A stretch of 64,000 bases of DNA, taken from NCBI RefSeq assembly GCF_900168125.1, contig NZ_FUZF01000006.1, positions 137,482 through 201,481 on the forward strand, given 5' to 3'. The position numbers and the translations under genes are program-made. Of this stretch, positions 1 to 8,784 are shown piece after piece; position 1 is the first letter of the stretch, and every line of letters starts with the position of its first letter. The stretch is from Sphingobacterium nematocida. GTDB lineage: Bacteria > Bacteroidota > Bacteroidia > Sphingobacteriales > Sphingobacteriaceae. Below the pieces are notes generated by a model. That model was not told where the DNA came from. It saw nothing but the letters and a program-made list of their open reading frames with translations, and made no database searches.

Positions 1-1770
1 ATCAATAAAGATAATATAAATGGTGGTTCGGTAACAGGTTGGGACTTTTGGAATAAAACGAACTTTGATTACGTGACTTATACTGGGGCAGCCCACAACC
101 GTGCTAGAAAAGAGCGTACGATGACGGATAGGCATGTCGGGAATATTTATGCGACTTATGACAAAAGTATCCAAGATCACAATTTTAAAGTAATGGCGGG
201 AGCCAATGCTGAATTGTTTCAGAAAGATAATATTTGGGGACAGAGACTCGGGCTTTTGGATCCAAATTATCCAGAGCTGGGTCTGGCTAACGGCGATATG
301 ACAACAAGTTCTGGCGCCTCGCACTGGTCTACTTTAGGGTTTTTTGGTCGTGTTAATTATGATTACAAGAACAAATATATCCTTGAGGTGCTGGCGAGAT
401 ATGATGGTTCTTCTCGTTTTAATAGAGACAATGTATGGGGATTCTTCCCAGCTATGTCTGCTGGTTATGTGATTACACAAGAGGACTATATGGATTGGTC
501 AAAACCTTATTTAGATTTCTTGAAAGTGCGTGCTTCATGGGGTTCTGTGGGTAATCAGACTGTACCTAGTGGCTTGTATCTTTCTACTTTAAGTCAGGCA
601 AACTCTGACTGGGTAGTTGGTGGTATTAATCAGAATACAATGGGTACGCCTTCTATCGTCTCACAAAACTTGACTTGGGAAACTGTTACCACAAAGGAAG
701 TCGGTGTGGATGCAGCATTTTTCCAGAATAAATTCAACGTTACGTTTAATCGTTACAGAAGAACAGTCTCTGACCTGATCACAGGTGGTGAGATTCTATC
801 GGCCAACTTTGGAGCACCTTCACCTTTACGTAATTATGGTGAAATGCAGACTAATGGTTGGGAGTTGGAATTGGCTTATAATCATAGTTTTAATAATGGT
901 CTGAATATGCGTTTGTCCGGACAGTTGTCTGATTACAAAGAGACTATCAGTAAGTTTGATGGAATTGCTCAGGTTAATGCTAATGGCACGTCGTCGGATT
1001 ACAGTGGTAAGACTATTGGAGAAATTTGGGGGTACGAGACAGACCGTCTTTTCCAGATAGATGATTTTATTCAAAATGGTGACGGTTCATATACCTTGAA
1101 AAATGGTCTTCCATCGCAGTCTTATTATGAAACTACTACTTTTAAATTCGGCCCTGGTGATGTAAAATACAAAGACCTGAATGGTGATGGTGTAATCGGT
1201 GTCGGTGAAGGTACTGTAGGAGATCCTGGAGATCGACGAATCATTGGTAACTCTAATCCAAGATATCAATATGGTTTCCGTGCGGATTTTGAATACAAAG
1301 GATTTGACTTTGGCTTTTTCTTGCAAGGTGTTGCACGTAGAGATGCTTGGGTAGGTGGGGATTTGACGGTACCTGGATGGAGACCTGCTGAGGCTTGGTA
1401 CTCGCATCAAATGGATTATTGGACGCCAGAAAATACGGATGCTTTTTATTACAGACCGACAAATCAAAATCAAAGCAATACAACCATGAATCATATGCCA
1501 CAGACAAGATATCTGTTGGATATGTCTTATTTGAGGTTGAAAAACTTGACATTCGGTTATTCCTTGCCTAATTCGGTGTTAGAGAGAGCAAAGATCTCTA
1601 AATTTAGAGTGTTCTTCTCTGGTGAGAATCTGTTGGAATTTGATAACTTAAATGTTCCTATCGACCCTGAGACAGATTATACAGAGCAGGCGAAAAGTGA
1701 TCTTAATACTTTTGGTAGATCGTATCCTTACCGCAGAACATTTTCACTAGGACTTCAATTAACATTTTAG
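1..1770 (+). CDS. SusC-like TonB-dependent outer-membrane receptor, C-terminal part (5' end outside window)
   Basis: The reading frame is open from base 1, so the gene enters from upstream; the plug and N-terminal carboxypeptidase-like domain are missing only because of the window edge. What is visible is about 590 residues of the C-terminal beta-barrel: aromatic, alternating strands, a calcium-like DLNGDG motif near the last third, the GDRRIIGNSNPRYQYG segment typical of SusC barrels, and a terminal strand ending in LQLTF with the C-terminal Phe expected of outer-membrane barrels. The partner SusD begins 2 bases after the stop, so the pair is co-transcribed. Role by family: import of oligosaccharides across the outer membrane, energised by TonB. 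It is the first of three SusC/SusD pairs here and probably belongs to the same utilisation locus. The substrate cannot be read from sequence alone. Confidence 0.9.
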   Translation: MNKDNINGGSVTGWDFWNKTNFDYVTYTGAAHNRARKERTMTDRHVGNIYATYDKSIQDHNFKVMAGANAELFQKDNIWGQRLGLLDPNYPELGLANGDMTTSSGASHWSTLGFFGRVNYDYKNKYILEVLARYDGSSRFNRDNVWGFFPAMSAGYVITQEDYMDWSKPYLDFLKVRASWGSVGNQTVPSGLYLSTLSQANSDWVVGGINQNTMGTPSIVSQNLTWETVTTKEVGVDAAFFQNKFNVTFNRYRRTVSDLITGGEILSANFGAPSPLRNYGEMQTNGWELELAYNHSFNNGLNMRLSGQLSDYKETISKFDGIAQVNANGTSSDYSGKTIGEIWGYETDRLFQIDDFIQNGDGSYTLKNGLPSQSYYETTTFKFGPGDVKYKDLNGDGVIGVGEGTVGDPGDRRIIGNSNPRYQYGFRADFEYKGFDFGFFLQGVARRDAWVGGDLTVPGWRPAEAWYSHQMDYWTPENTDAFYYRPTNQNQSNTTMNHMPQTRYLLDMSYLRLKNLTFGYSLPNSVLERAKISKFRVFFSGENLLEFDNLNVPIDPETDYTEQAKSDLNTFGRSYPYRRTFSLGLQLTF

Positions 1771-1772
1771 AC

Positions 1773-3527
1773 ATGAAACTATTTAAATATATAGCTTTAG
1801 CAGGGGCGCTGTCTTTTTCGTCCTGTTCAAAAGACTTTTTAGGAGATGGGTTTTTAGAGAAAGATCCTATCGATCAGTTGACAGATCCAGCATTCTGGTC
1901 CTCTGAAAATAATATTCGTACTTATACTTACGGCTTCTATAACTATTACTTTAAAGGTTATGGTAAAGGTTTTAGCTGGGGTACGTATTTTGCAGGACAG
2001 TTTATCAATGATGATCATACGCCTGCATCACCGATTGAAAATATCGTTACAGAATTTATACAGAATGTGCCTACTTCTGGTGGGGGCTGGTCTCCGGCGT
2101 TGCCAGCCAATCAGACTCCAGCTACTGCAAGTTCGTATTATTCACGCATACGTAAGGCCAATCACTTTATAGCGAGTGTGCCTATCGCTACTTTGGCTGA
2201 GGATGTACAAAATCATTGGTTGGGCGTTGGTCGATTTTTCCGCGGTTTAGAATACGCAAACTTTGTGAACACTTTCGGGGATGTACCGTATATCGATCGT
2301 GTACTTTCTGAAACGGATTCCGATCTTTACAGAAAGCGTGATTCGCGCGTGTATGTGATGGATAAGGTGTTGGAAGACTTTAAGTTTGCAGCTCAGTACG
2401 TGCGCACAAACGATGGGCCTAGTCAGCAAGCGGTGAATAAGAATGTTGTGTTGGCTTATATGTCTCGAATATTTCTTTTTGAGGGTACTTGGTTGAAATA
2501 TCACGCAGTTGATGGGGTGAAAGCGAAAGAATATCTAGAGGCAGCCAAATGGGCGGCCGAAGAGTTAATGAAGAGTGGTGCTTTTTCTCTTTCTGCAGAT
2601 TACAGAGGCTTGTTTACAGCAGAGTCCCTAAAGGGGAATTCGGAGGTGATCCTATTTAAAGAATACGTTGACGGTGTATTGCAACACAGTCTGATGTCTT
2701 TCAATAACTTGGAGCCTCAGGCCGGCATTTCAAAAAATGCGATGGATAGCTATTTGATGTCCGATGGACTTCCTATCGGATTATCGCCTTTGTATAAAGG
2801 AGATAAAACCGTGGCTGATAACTTTGCAAATCGTGATGGACGTATGGGGCAAACTGCTGTTCCGCAGTTAAGAATGATGAATACGTTGCCAAATTATGCT
2901 GTTTCAGGATATTCGACCCATAAATTCCTTAATGAAAGTCTTAAAGATGGTAAGTTGGGAACTGGTCAGCTAAATGTTACTGATGCGCCAATAATTCGTT
3001 ACGGCGAAGTGTTGTTAAATTACGCAGAGGCTGCCGCTGAGCTGGGGGTGTTGGATCAGGCAGGTCTGGATAAGTCCATCAACTTACTGCGTGGTAGAAA
3101 AGGTGTTTCTGTCGCAAAATTGGAGATATTGGGGAATCAGCCTGCTGTGAATGGACGGGTGTACGATGACCCTGCTCGTGATGCTACAGTAGCAAGTTTG
3201 ATCTGGGAAATCCGTAGAGAGCGTCGTACAGAATTGATGTTTGAAGGATTGCGCCTGAACGATTTGCGTCGTTGGAAGAAACTGGAATATGCCGATACAG
3301 AAAAGAACCCGACTATAAATAGAGGTGCTTATATCGTAAAAGCGAACTATACCCCTGAAAAATTGAACGGAATCACGATCGATGGAACAAATGAAGGTTA
3401 TATCATTCCTTCAAACAAAACCAAAAGAAAAGTATTGAATAAATACTATTTAGATCCAATTCCATTAGATCAGATTACGCTGTACAAAGCGAATAAATCA
3501 GAATTGGTTCAAAACCCTGAATGGTAA
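1773..3527 (+). CDS. SusD/RagB-like surface glycan-binding lipoprotein
   Basis: This 584-residue protein starts with a lipoprotein signal ending in SFSSC (Cys18), so it should be lipidated and displayed at the outer membrane as the lid of the SusC channel just upstream. SusD hallmarks include the N-terminal helical repeat region (residues about 90-230) and the C-terminal motif near residues 485-515 with RRERR, FEGLR and DLRRWK. It starts 2 bases after the SusC stop. Role: capture of oligosaccharides and their transfer into SusC. The specificity is unknown; a peptidoglycan-derived ligand is inferred from the neighbouring NamZ, DigH-like and MurQ genes. A palindromic 81-bp repeat begins 5 bases after the stop codon and a strong terminator follows about 120 bases later. 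Confidence 0.93.
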   Translation: MKLFKYIALAGALSFSSCSKDFLGDGFLEKDPIDQLTDPAFWSSENNIRTYTYGFYNYYFKGYGKGFSWGTYFAGQFINDDHTPASPIENIVTEFIQNVPTSGGGWSPALPANQTPATASSYYSRIRKANHFIASVPIATLAEDVQNHWLGVGRFFRGLEYANFVNTFGDVPYIDRVLSETDSDLYRKRDSRVYVMDKVLEDFKFAAQYVRTNDGPSQQAVNKNVVLAYMSRIFLFEGTWLKYHAVDGVKAKEYLEAAKWAAEELMKSGAFSLSADYRGLFTAESLKGNSEVILFKEYVDGVLQHSLMSFNNLEPQAGISKNAMDSYLMSDGLPIGLSPLYKGDKTVADNFANRDGRMGQTAVPQLRMMNTLPNYAVSGYSTHKFLNESLKDGKLGTGQLNVTDAPIIRYGEVLLNYAEAAAELGVLDQAGLDKSINLLRGRKGVSVAKLEILGNQPAVNGRVYDDPARDATVASLIWEIRRERRTELMFEGLRLNDLRRWKKLEYADTEKNPTINRGAYIVKANYTPEKLNGITIDGTNEGYIIPSNKTKRKVLNKYYLDPIPLDQITLYKANKSELVQNPEW

Positions 3528-3531
3528 AATG

Positions 3532-3612
3532 AAACTTTCATGATTTTTTTGGATCACAAATAAATATGAAAGTTCTTGATGTCCATGGGATATGGAGACT
3601 TTCAGAAAAAAG
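3532..3612 (+). repeat. 81-bp dispersed repeat, copy A
   Basis: This stretch aligns without gaps over 81 bases to 47446-47526, about 80% identical by hand count. Three blocks are fully conserved: AAACTTTCATGAT at the start, ATGAAAGTTCTTGATG in the middle, and ACTTTCAGAAAAAAG at the end. The first block and the start of the second are inverted (ACTTTCAT / ATGAAAGT), so a hairpin can form. It lies directly after the susD stop codon. It has no coding potential that I can see. Its function is unknown; it may be a non-autonomous mobile repeat or a transcript 3' element. Confidence 0.7.
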
Positions 3613-3647
3613 ATTAACGTAGGGATTACGAGTATAATTCCCTATTG

Positions 3648-3683
3648 AAACCCTGTAAGAAATTACAGGGTTTCTTTGTTTTT
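3648..3683 (+). terminator. Rho-independent terminator after first SusCD pair
   Basis: An 11-bp perfect stem (AAACCCTGTAA / TTACAGGGTTT) with a GAAA tetraloop is followed by a T-rich tract. It separates the first SusCD operon from the namZ-led operon. Confidence 0.85.
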
Positions 3684-3691
3684 AGCATATG

Positions 3692-3729
3692 GAATCGGTT
3701 GTGTATTTTTATGTAACTCAATTGTTACA
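3692..3729 (+). promoter_or_regulatory. Candidate operator region upstream of the namZ operon
   Basis: The 450-base gap before namZ holds a GAATCGGTTGT box (3692-3702) and an inverted TGTAAC/GTTACA pair (3712-3729). The 10-mer AATCGGTTGT recurs at 13785-13794 upstream of the third SusCD pair. The box is a near-palindrome of the kind recognised by LacI-family regulators (CAATCGATTG-like). The rest of the gap to 3995 is AT-rich leader with no gene that I can support. Confidence 0.35.
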
Positions 3730-3995
3730 ACAAAGTGTTGGTGTTACACTATCTCCGTGTATTAAGAAGATGAATAAAGCTATTTAACATTATTTAACGC
3801 TATTAAACGACATTTTTTTTCGCTTTTCGGTTTTTCTAGGGTGTTCTGTTTTGTGCGGTTTTTGTTTTGCAAAACGCTGTAAGATGTTAGTTTGTGATCT
3901 ATTGTTGCTTTATTGTGCGTTTTTTATTCTATTTTGGCTTATAAAATCTGAATTATTGATAATAACGCAAACTATTAATGAAGGGGCCTTTATTT

Positions 3996-5228
3996 ATGAA
4001 GTTTTTACCAATTGTATTGTCGGCGGTTGCAGTATCGATGCTTATATCCTGTAATTCCCCCAATGAATCAAAACGGAAAGCAGAAAGAGAGTCGGCGCAG
4101 GACGCTAATACCCGTGCTGCCATTTTGCCTGCTGCAGGTCAGTTAGACGCTTATTTGCCTTTGTTGAAAGGTAAAAAAGTGGGACTGATGGGCAATCAGA
4201 CTTCTATTGTTGGAGAGCAGAAGGAGCATCTGGTAGATGTGTTATTGCGTAACAAGGTAGACTTAAAATTTGGTTTTGCGCCAGAACACGGTTTTCGTGG
4301 TGATATTGAACGTGGTGAAAAAGTAAGTAATGATAAGGACTCTAAAACTGGTCTTCCGTTATACACGCTGTACGGTGGTAACGAAAAGCAGGATTCTATT
4401 GTACAGTCTGTGGATGTCATGATCTTTGATTTGCAGGATGTAGGAGCTCGTTTCTATACCTATATAACGTCCTTACATCGTGTGATGGAATTGTGTGCTA
4501 AACATAATAAGGAACTTATTGTATTGGATCGGCCGAATCCTTGTGGGGATCAGGTAGATGGTCCAGTACGCAAAGACGATAAATTCAAATCGGATGTTTC
4601 GTATCATAAGATTGCTATGGTGCATGGTCTTACTGTAGGTGAACTGGCAAATATGATAAATGGAGAGAAGTGGTTGGAGCAGGGGCGTCAATGTAAGGTG
4701 ACTGTTATCCCTGTGCAAAACTGGGATCATTCCAAGATGTATGATCTACCTGTTATTCCTTCACCATCATTGCCAAATCATCTATCCGTGCGATTGTACG
4801 CTTCTTTGTGTTTGTTTGAAGGGACAGAGATATCGGTAGGTCGCGGAACGGAATGGCCTTTTCAAGTAGTAGGTTATGATAACCCTGTCTATGGTGGTTT
4901 TAAATACACACCAGGCGAAAAGGCGGGTATGAAAAAACACGTAGAGGGGAAAGGCCAAACTATGTATGGTCTTGATCTTCGTGGATTGGACGCGGACAAG
5001 CAAACATTCACCCTGAAGTATGTATTAGATTTTTATAATAAGATGCCCGATAAGTCCAAATTCTTCAGCCGAGCAGAGTTTTTTGATAAACTAGCTGGTA
5101 CGGATGAGTTAAGAAAACAGATTATAGCCGGAAAAACCGAAGATGAAATTAAAGCGTCCTGGCAACAGGAGTTGGCCGAATATAAGGAGATGCGTAAGAA
5201 GTATCTGCTATACAAAGATTTTGAATAA
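3996..5228 (+). CDS. namZ: NamZ-like exo-beta-N-acetylmuramidase (DUF1343), lipoprotein
   Basis: This is a DUF1343 protein, the family of NamZ/YbbC, which releases MurNAc from the non-reducing end of peptide-free peptidoglycan fragments. The family motif APEHGFRG lies at residues 95-102, and the segments GLMGNQTS, FDLQDVGARFYTY, VLDRPNP and RGTEWPFQV follow in the expected order. The chosen start at 3996 gives a compact lipoprotein signal ending in MLISC and is preceded by a purine-rich AAGGGG; an in-frame ATG at 3978 would add six residues. The length of about 410 residues is normal for the family. The lipid anchor places it in the periplasm or at the surface. It stands between two SusCD pairs in a locus that also has MurQ, a DigH-like enzyme and a MurT-like symporter, supporting MurNAc release as its job. 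Confidence 0.88.
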   Translation: MKFLPIVLSAVAVSMLISCNSPNESKRKAERESAQDANTRAAILPAAGQLDAYLPLLKGKKVGLMGNQTSIVGEQKEHLVDVLLRNKVDLKFGFAPEHGFRGDIERGEKVSNDKDSKTGLPLYTLYGGNEKQDSIVQSVDVMIFDLQDVGARFYTYITSLHRVMELCAKHNKELIVLDRPNPCGDQVDGPVRKDDKFKSDVSYHKIAMVHGLTVGELANMINGEKWLEQGRQCKVTVIPVQNWDHSKMYDLPVIPSPSLPNHLSVRLYASLCLFEGTEISVGRGTEWPFQVVGYDNPVYGGFKYTPGEKAGMKKHVEGKGQTMYGLDLRGLDADKQTFTLKYVLDFYNKMPDKSKFFSRAEFFDKLAGTDELRKQIIAGKTEDEIKASWQQELAEYKEMRKKYLLYKDFE

Positions 5229-5239
5229 GGTTATGGGAT

Positions 5240-5268
5240 AAGGTCTGCTTTCTAAAAAAGCAGGCCTT
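5240..5268 (+). terminator. Hairpin between namZ and the second susC
   Basis: A 12-bp stem (AAGGTCTGCTTT / AAAGCAGGCCTT, with one G-U pair) has a 5-base loop but no good T tract. It may attenuate rather than end transcription, leaving the downstream susC partly co-transcribed with namZ. Confidence 0.4.
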
Positions 5269-5304
5269 CCTAGATTATGAATTACTAAACAAGTTTATTT
5301 TAAT

Positions 5305-8300
5305 ATGCTAAATATGAGAAATACTTTACTATTCTCTCTTGCATTGGGGTTGGCGGTGACGACTGTAGAAGCGAAAGCTTCGAAGGTTTCGAATCCCTCA
5401 AACCTTGCTGCAGCAACGGCCTATTCGTCCAATAGGTTGGTACAAAATACAGTAACGGGTACTGTTTCTGATGCAAATGGGCCTCTAGCCGGGGTTTCCG
5501 TATCTGTAGTCGGTGTGTCGGGATCAACCTCTACGGACGCTAACGGTCAATTTAAGATTACAGCAGCTTTGGGTGCTACATTGCGTTTTTCGAGTGTAGG
5601 ATACGCTTCAAAAGATGTGAAAGTTGCTGGGAATACAGTTAATGTTTCGCTAGAAGTAGATGATAATTCACTGGATGAAGTCGTGGTCGTAGGTTACGGT
5701 CAACAGAAAAAAGGACATTTAACGGGTGCCGTCACAAATGTTGATGTGAAAAAGACTTTTGGAAATAGGCCAATTCCTGATGTTGGACGAGGTTTGCAAG
5801 GAGCTGTTCCTGGTTTATCTGTTCGAGTACCATCCGGAGAAGTTGGTTCGGATCCTATAATGAAAATACGCGGACATGTTGGCTCTGTTTTAGGATCTAG
5901 TAATCCTTTGATTTTAGTGGATAACGTAGAAATACCTAGTATTAACATGATTAATCCAGATGATATTGAAAGTATCACCGTATTAAAAGACGCTGCATCT
6001 TCTGCTATATATGGTTCTAAAGCTGCTTTTGGGGTAATCTTGATTACTATGAAGAAGGGAGCAAATACCGAAAGCACAAATGTTACCTATTCAAATAATC
6101 TAGTGTGGCAATCTCCATTTAAGAAAATTGACATTGCGGGTATTGATGGTTTGGAGTATACATTAGATGCTCATGAGAACATGAAACAGTCGGGACCTGC
6201 CGGTGGTTTTTGGCGTATAGATAGAACTAGTTTTGAGAAAATTAAAGAGTGGCAGGAAAAATATGGTTCAACAGTAAAATATGATGATCCAGTTTTGTAT
6301 GGCCGTGATTGGTGGTGGGACGGTACACAGAAGTTTGGATACCGCGTTTATGATCCTGTCAAAACGATGATTAAGGACAACGCGTTCTCACATATTCATA
6401 ATTTAGGACTGAACGGCAAAAGTGGAAATACTTCATATAATATGAGTGTTGGTTATCTAGGGCAAGAAGGAATGATGAAGCCGGCAGTACACGATGACTA
6501 CAAAAGGTTTACGCCAACATTAAGCTTAACGACACGAGTTAACGACTATTTGTCATTGAGAGGGGGAGCTCGTTATGCGGAAAGCACAAAAAGAAATCCT
6601 AACTCATTGAACGTTGATGGATTTGCAGCTGACCCTTGGTTATATTTATATCGTTGGTCTCGTTTATTTCCAATTGGCGTACAAGAAAATGGCAAGGATA
6701 TTATTGACCCAGCTTTCTCTGCAAGCAAGTCGCATGATGAGATCAATACCAAGAGATTCTTGAACATGAATTTAGGAACTACTATAAATGTGACTAAAAA
6801 CTGGGATGTTCAAGGTGACTATGCTTACCAAATTGAAAACAATGGAGAGACATCTTCATTACCATACATACAAGGAAAGACGCATTGGTACGGTGTATCT
6901 GATTTATATGATACAAATGGTCAGAGAGTATATGTGGATGAAAATGGGGTGCCGACAGATAATGGGGGGATGTTAGCATATGAATTCCCTATGACGGATC
7001 ATACTTTAAAAAGCAATACCTATTTCTATCAATATGCTTTTAAATCAAAAAGACATACATTTAACGCCGTAACGAATTATAATCTTGATTTGAAAGATCA
7101 TCAGATGAAGTTTATGTTGGGAACGAATATTGTTGCTTATAATTATGTTAGTCAATTTTCGAATCGTACTAACTTAATTAATAATGATAACCCACAATTT
7201 GATTTTGCTGTTGGAGTTCAAGAATCTGGTGGTGGAACAAATTGGGATTCACAAGCGGGGTTCTTTGGCCGTGTTAATTATGCCTATAAAGATAAATATC
7301 TTTTTGAAGCAAGTTTGAGACGTGATGGAACATCTAAATTTCCAACACATTTACGTTGGAGATGGTATCCCTCCGTATCGGGAGGTTGGGTAATTTCCAA
7401 CGAAAACTTTATGGAAAGTCTAAAACCTGTTTTGAGTTTCGCGAAATTGAGAGCTTCGTGGGGTTCGATCGGTGACCAATCTGTGCCAAATTCATTGTAT
7501 TTACCTATTATGAGTATTGGTAAGAATACATGGTTGAATTCTGCGGGGCAACAGTTTTATCAGATGGGTACCCCAGATGCAGTGTCTAGAAATATTACAT
7601 GGCAAGACATTGAACACCTTAATATTGGCGCCGATTTCAGGTTCTTTAATAACAAACTGGGACTTACTGGAGAATGGTATGAGCGTAATACAAAAAATAT
7701 GATTGTATCCGGAGATGTATTACCTGCTACTTATGGTACTTCTGCCCCAGAAGGTAATTATGGTAATTTAAGAACGCGCGGATGGGAAATCGCCGCGGAC
7801 TATACACATCAATTTGATAACGGATTGAAGTTAGTCTTTAATGCAAATATTGCAGATGCTGTAACTTTTGTTACTAAAGGAGCCGATTATAATACACCTT
7901 GGGCAGACCGCGCTCTAGGCACGACATTTTCTACAGGTAGACGCTATGGTGATGTATATGGTTTTGTAACAGATCGTTTGTTCCAAAAGGAAGATTTCGT
8001 TTATGATGACCTAGGTAGTTTTGTTCAGACTGATATTATTTACAACGGTACAAGCAAACGCACCAATATGTTGGTGGGCAATAACCCTGTTTATCAAACT
8101 TATTTTGAGGATGGGAATCAAACGTTGTTAATGAGTCCTGGTGATGTGAAATTTGTTGACGTAAACGGTGACGGATATATTGATGCAGGTAAAAGTACCA
8201 ATGGAGAGCCTGGAGATCGTGTCGTGATCGGTAATACAACACCTCGTTACGAATTTGGGTTTAGAATGGGAGCCGAATATAAAGGTTTTGATATATCTGT

Positions 8301-8778
8301 ATTTTTACAGGGAGTTGGTTCGCGTCAAATTTGGGGTTCCGGACAATTAGCAATTCCCGGTTATTTTGCGAAGGAGGGGGCAATGCCGCAAGCTATTGCT
8401 GGAGACTACTGGAAACCGGATCGTACAGATGCATTTTATCCGAGAGCGTGGAACATGAATGGTGCGAATGAGGGGTATGTGATGCGTGCTCAATCCAAAT
8501 ATATGCTTGATATGGCCTATTTGAAAATTAAGAATATTACTTTGGGATATAATGTGAATCCTACTGTTCTAAATCGTATTAAATTGTCAAATGCTCGTAT
8601 ATATGTTTCGCTAGAAAACTATATAACCTTTGATAGATTGAGAGGTTTACCAATCGATCCTGAAGCTATTTCTGGAGAGTCAATGTTAAGACCTGGTGGA
8701 AACTACAATTTAGGAAGAACAGGTACATCTAATCCTCCGTTTAAATCGGCCTCAATGGGAGTACAAATAGGTTTTTAA
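5305..8778 (+). CDS. SusC-like TonB-dependent outer-membrane receptor
   Basis: This is a complete 1157-residue SusC protein. In order it shows a signal peptide ending near VEAKA (residues 1-24), a carboxypeptidase-D-like regulatory domain (about 48-120, starting TVTGTVSDANG), a TonB-box-like segment DEVVVVGYGQQ (about 124-134), the plug with the SusC signature VLKDAASSAIYGS, and a large barrel ending in a C-terminal Phe. No N-terminal STN domain is present, so it is not a sigma-regulating transducer. A second start codon three residues in (5314) is possible. SusD follows 6 bases after the stop. Its barrel and last 50 residues resemble the third SusC of this locus (13908-17417), pointing to duplication inside the locus. 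Substrate: oligosaccharide, probably peptidoglycan-derived by context. Confidence 0.95.
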   Translation: MLNMRNTLLFSLALGLAVTTVEAKASKVSNPSNLAAATAYSSNRLVQNTVTGTVSDANGPLAGVSVSVVGVSGSTSTDANGQFKITAALGATLRFSSVGYASKDVKVAGNTVNVSLEVDDNSLDEVVVVGYGQQKKGHLTGAVTNVDVKKTFGNRPIPDVGRGLQGAVPGLSVRVPSGEVGSDPIMKIRGHVGSVLGSSNPLILVDNVEIPSINMINPDDIESITVLKDAASSAIYGSKAAFGVILITMKKGANTESTNVTYSNNLVWQSPFKKIDIAGIDGLEYTLDAHENMKQSGPAGGFWRIDRTSFEKIKEWQEKYGSTVKYDDPVLYGRDWWWDGTQKFGYRVYDPVKTMIKDNAFSHIHNLGLNGKSGNTSYNMSVGYLGQEGMMKPAVHDDYKRFTPTLSLTTRVNDYLSLRGGARYAESTKRNPNSLNVDGFAADPWLYLYRWSRLFPIGVQENGKDIIDPAFSASKSHDEINTKRFLNMNLGTTINVTKNWDVQGDYAYQIENNGETSSLPYIQGKTHWYGVSDLYDTNGQRVYVDENGVPTDNGGMLAYEFPMTDHTLKSNTYFYQYAFKSKRHTFNAVTNYNLDLKDHQMKFMLGTNIVAYNYVSQFSNRTNLINNDNPQFDFAVGVQESGGGTNWDSQAGFFGRVNYAYKDKYLFEASLRRDGTSKFPTHLRWRWYPSVSGGWVISNENFMESLKPVLSFAKLRASWGSIGDQSVPNSLYLPIMSIGKNTWLNSAGQQFYQMGTPDAVSRNITWQDIEHLNIGADFRFFNNKLGLTGEWYERNTKNMIVSGDVLPATYGTSAPEGNYGNLRTRGWEIAADYTHQFDNGLKLVFNANIADAVTFVTKGADYNTPWADRALGTTFSTGRRYGDVYGFVTDRLFQKEDFVYDDLGSFVQTDIIYNGTSKRTNMLVGNNPVYQTYFEDGNQTLLMSPGDVKFVDVNGDGYIDAGKSTNGEPGDRVVIGNTTPRYEFGFRMGAEYKGFDISVFLQGVGSRQIWGSGQLAIPGYFAKEGAMPQAIAGDYWKPDRTDAFYPRAWNMNGANEGYVMRAQSKYMLDMAYLKIKNITLGYNVNPTVLNRIKLSNARIYVSLENYITFDRLRGLPIDPEAISGESMLRPGGNYNLGRTGTSNPPFKSASMGVQIGF

Positions 8779-8784
8779 TTATTA

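Noticed and set aside
3851..4054. 67-codon plus-strand frame upstream of namZ
   Set aside because: It overlaps the namZ start in another frame, is Cys/Phe/Leu-rich from AT-rich leader DNA, and shows no family features.
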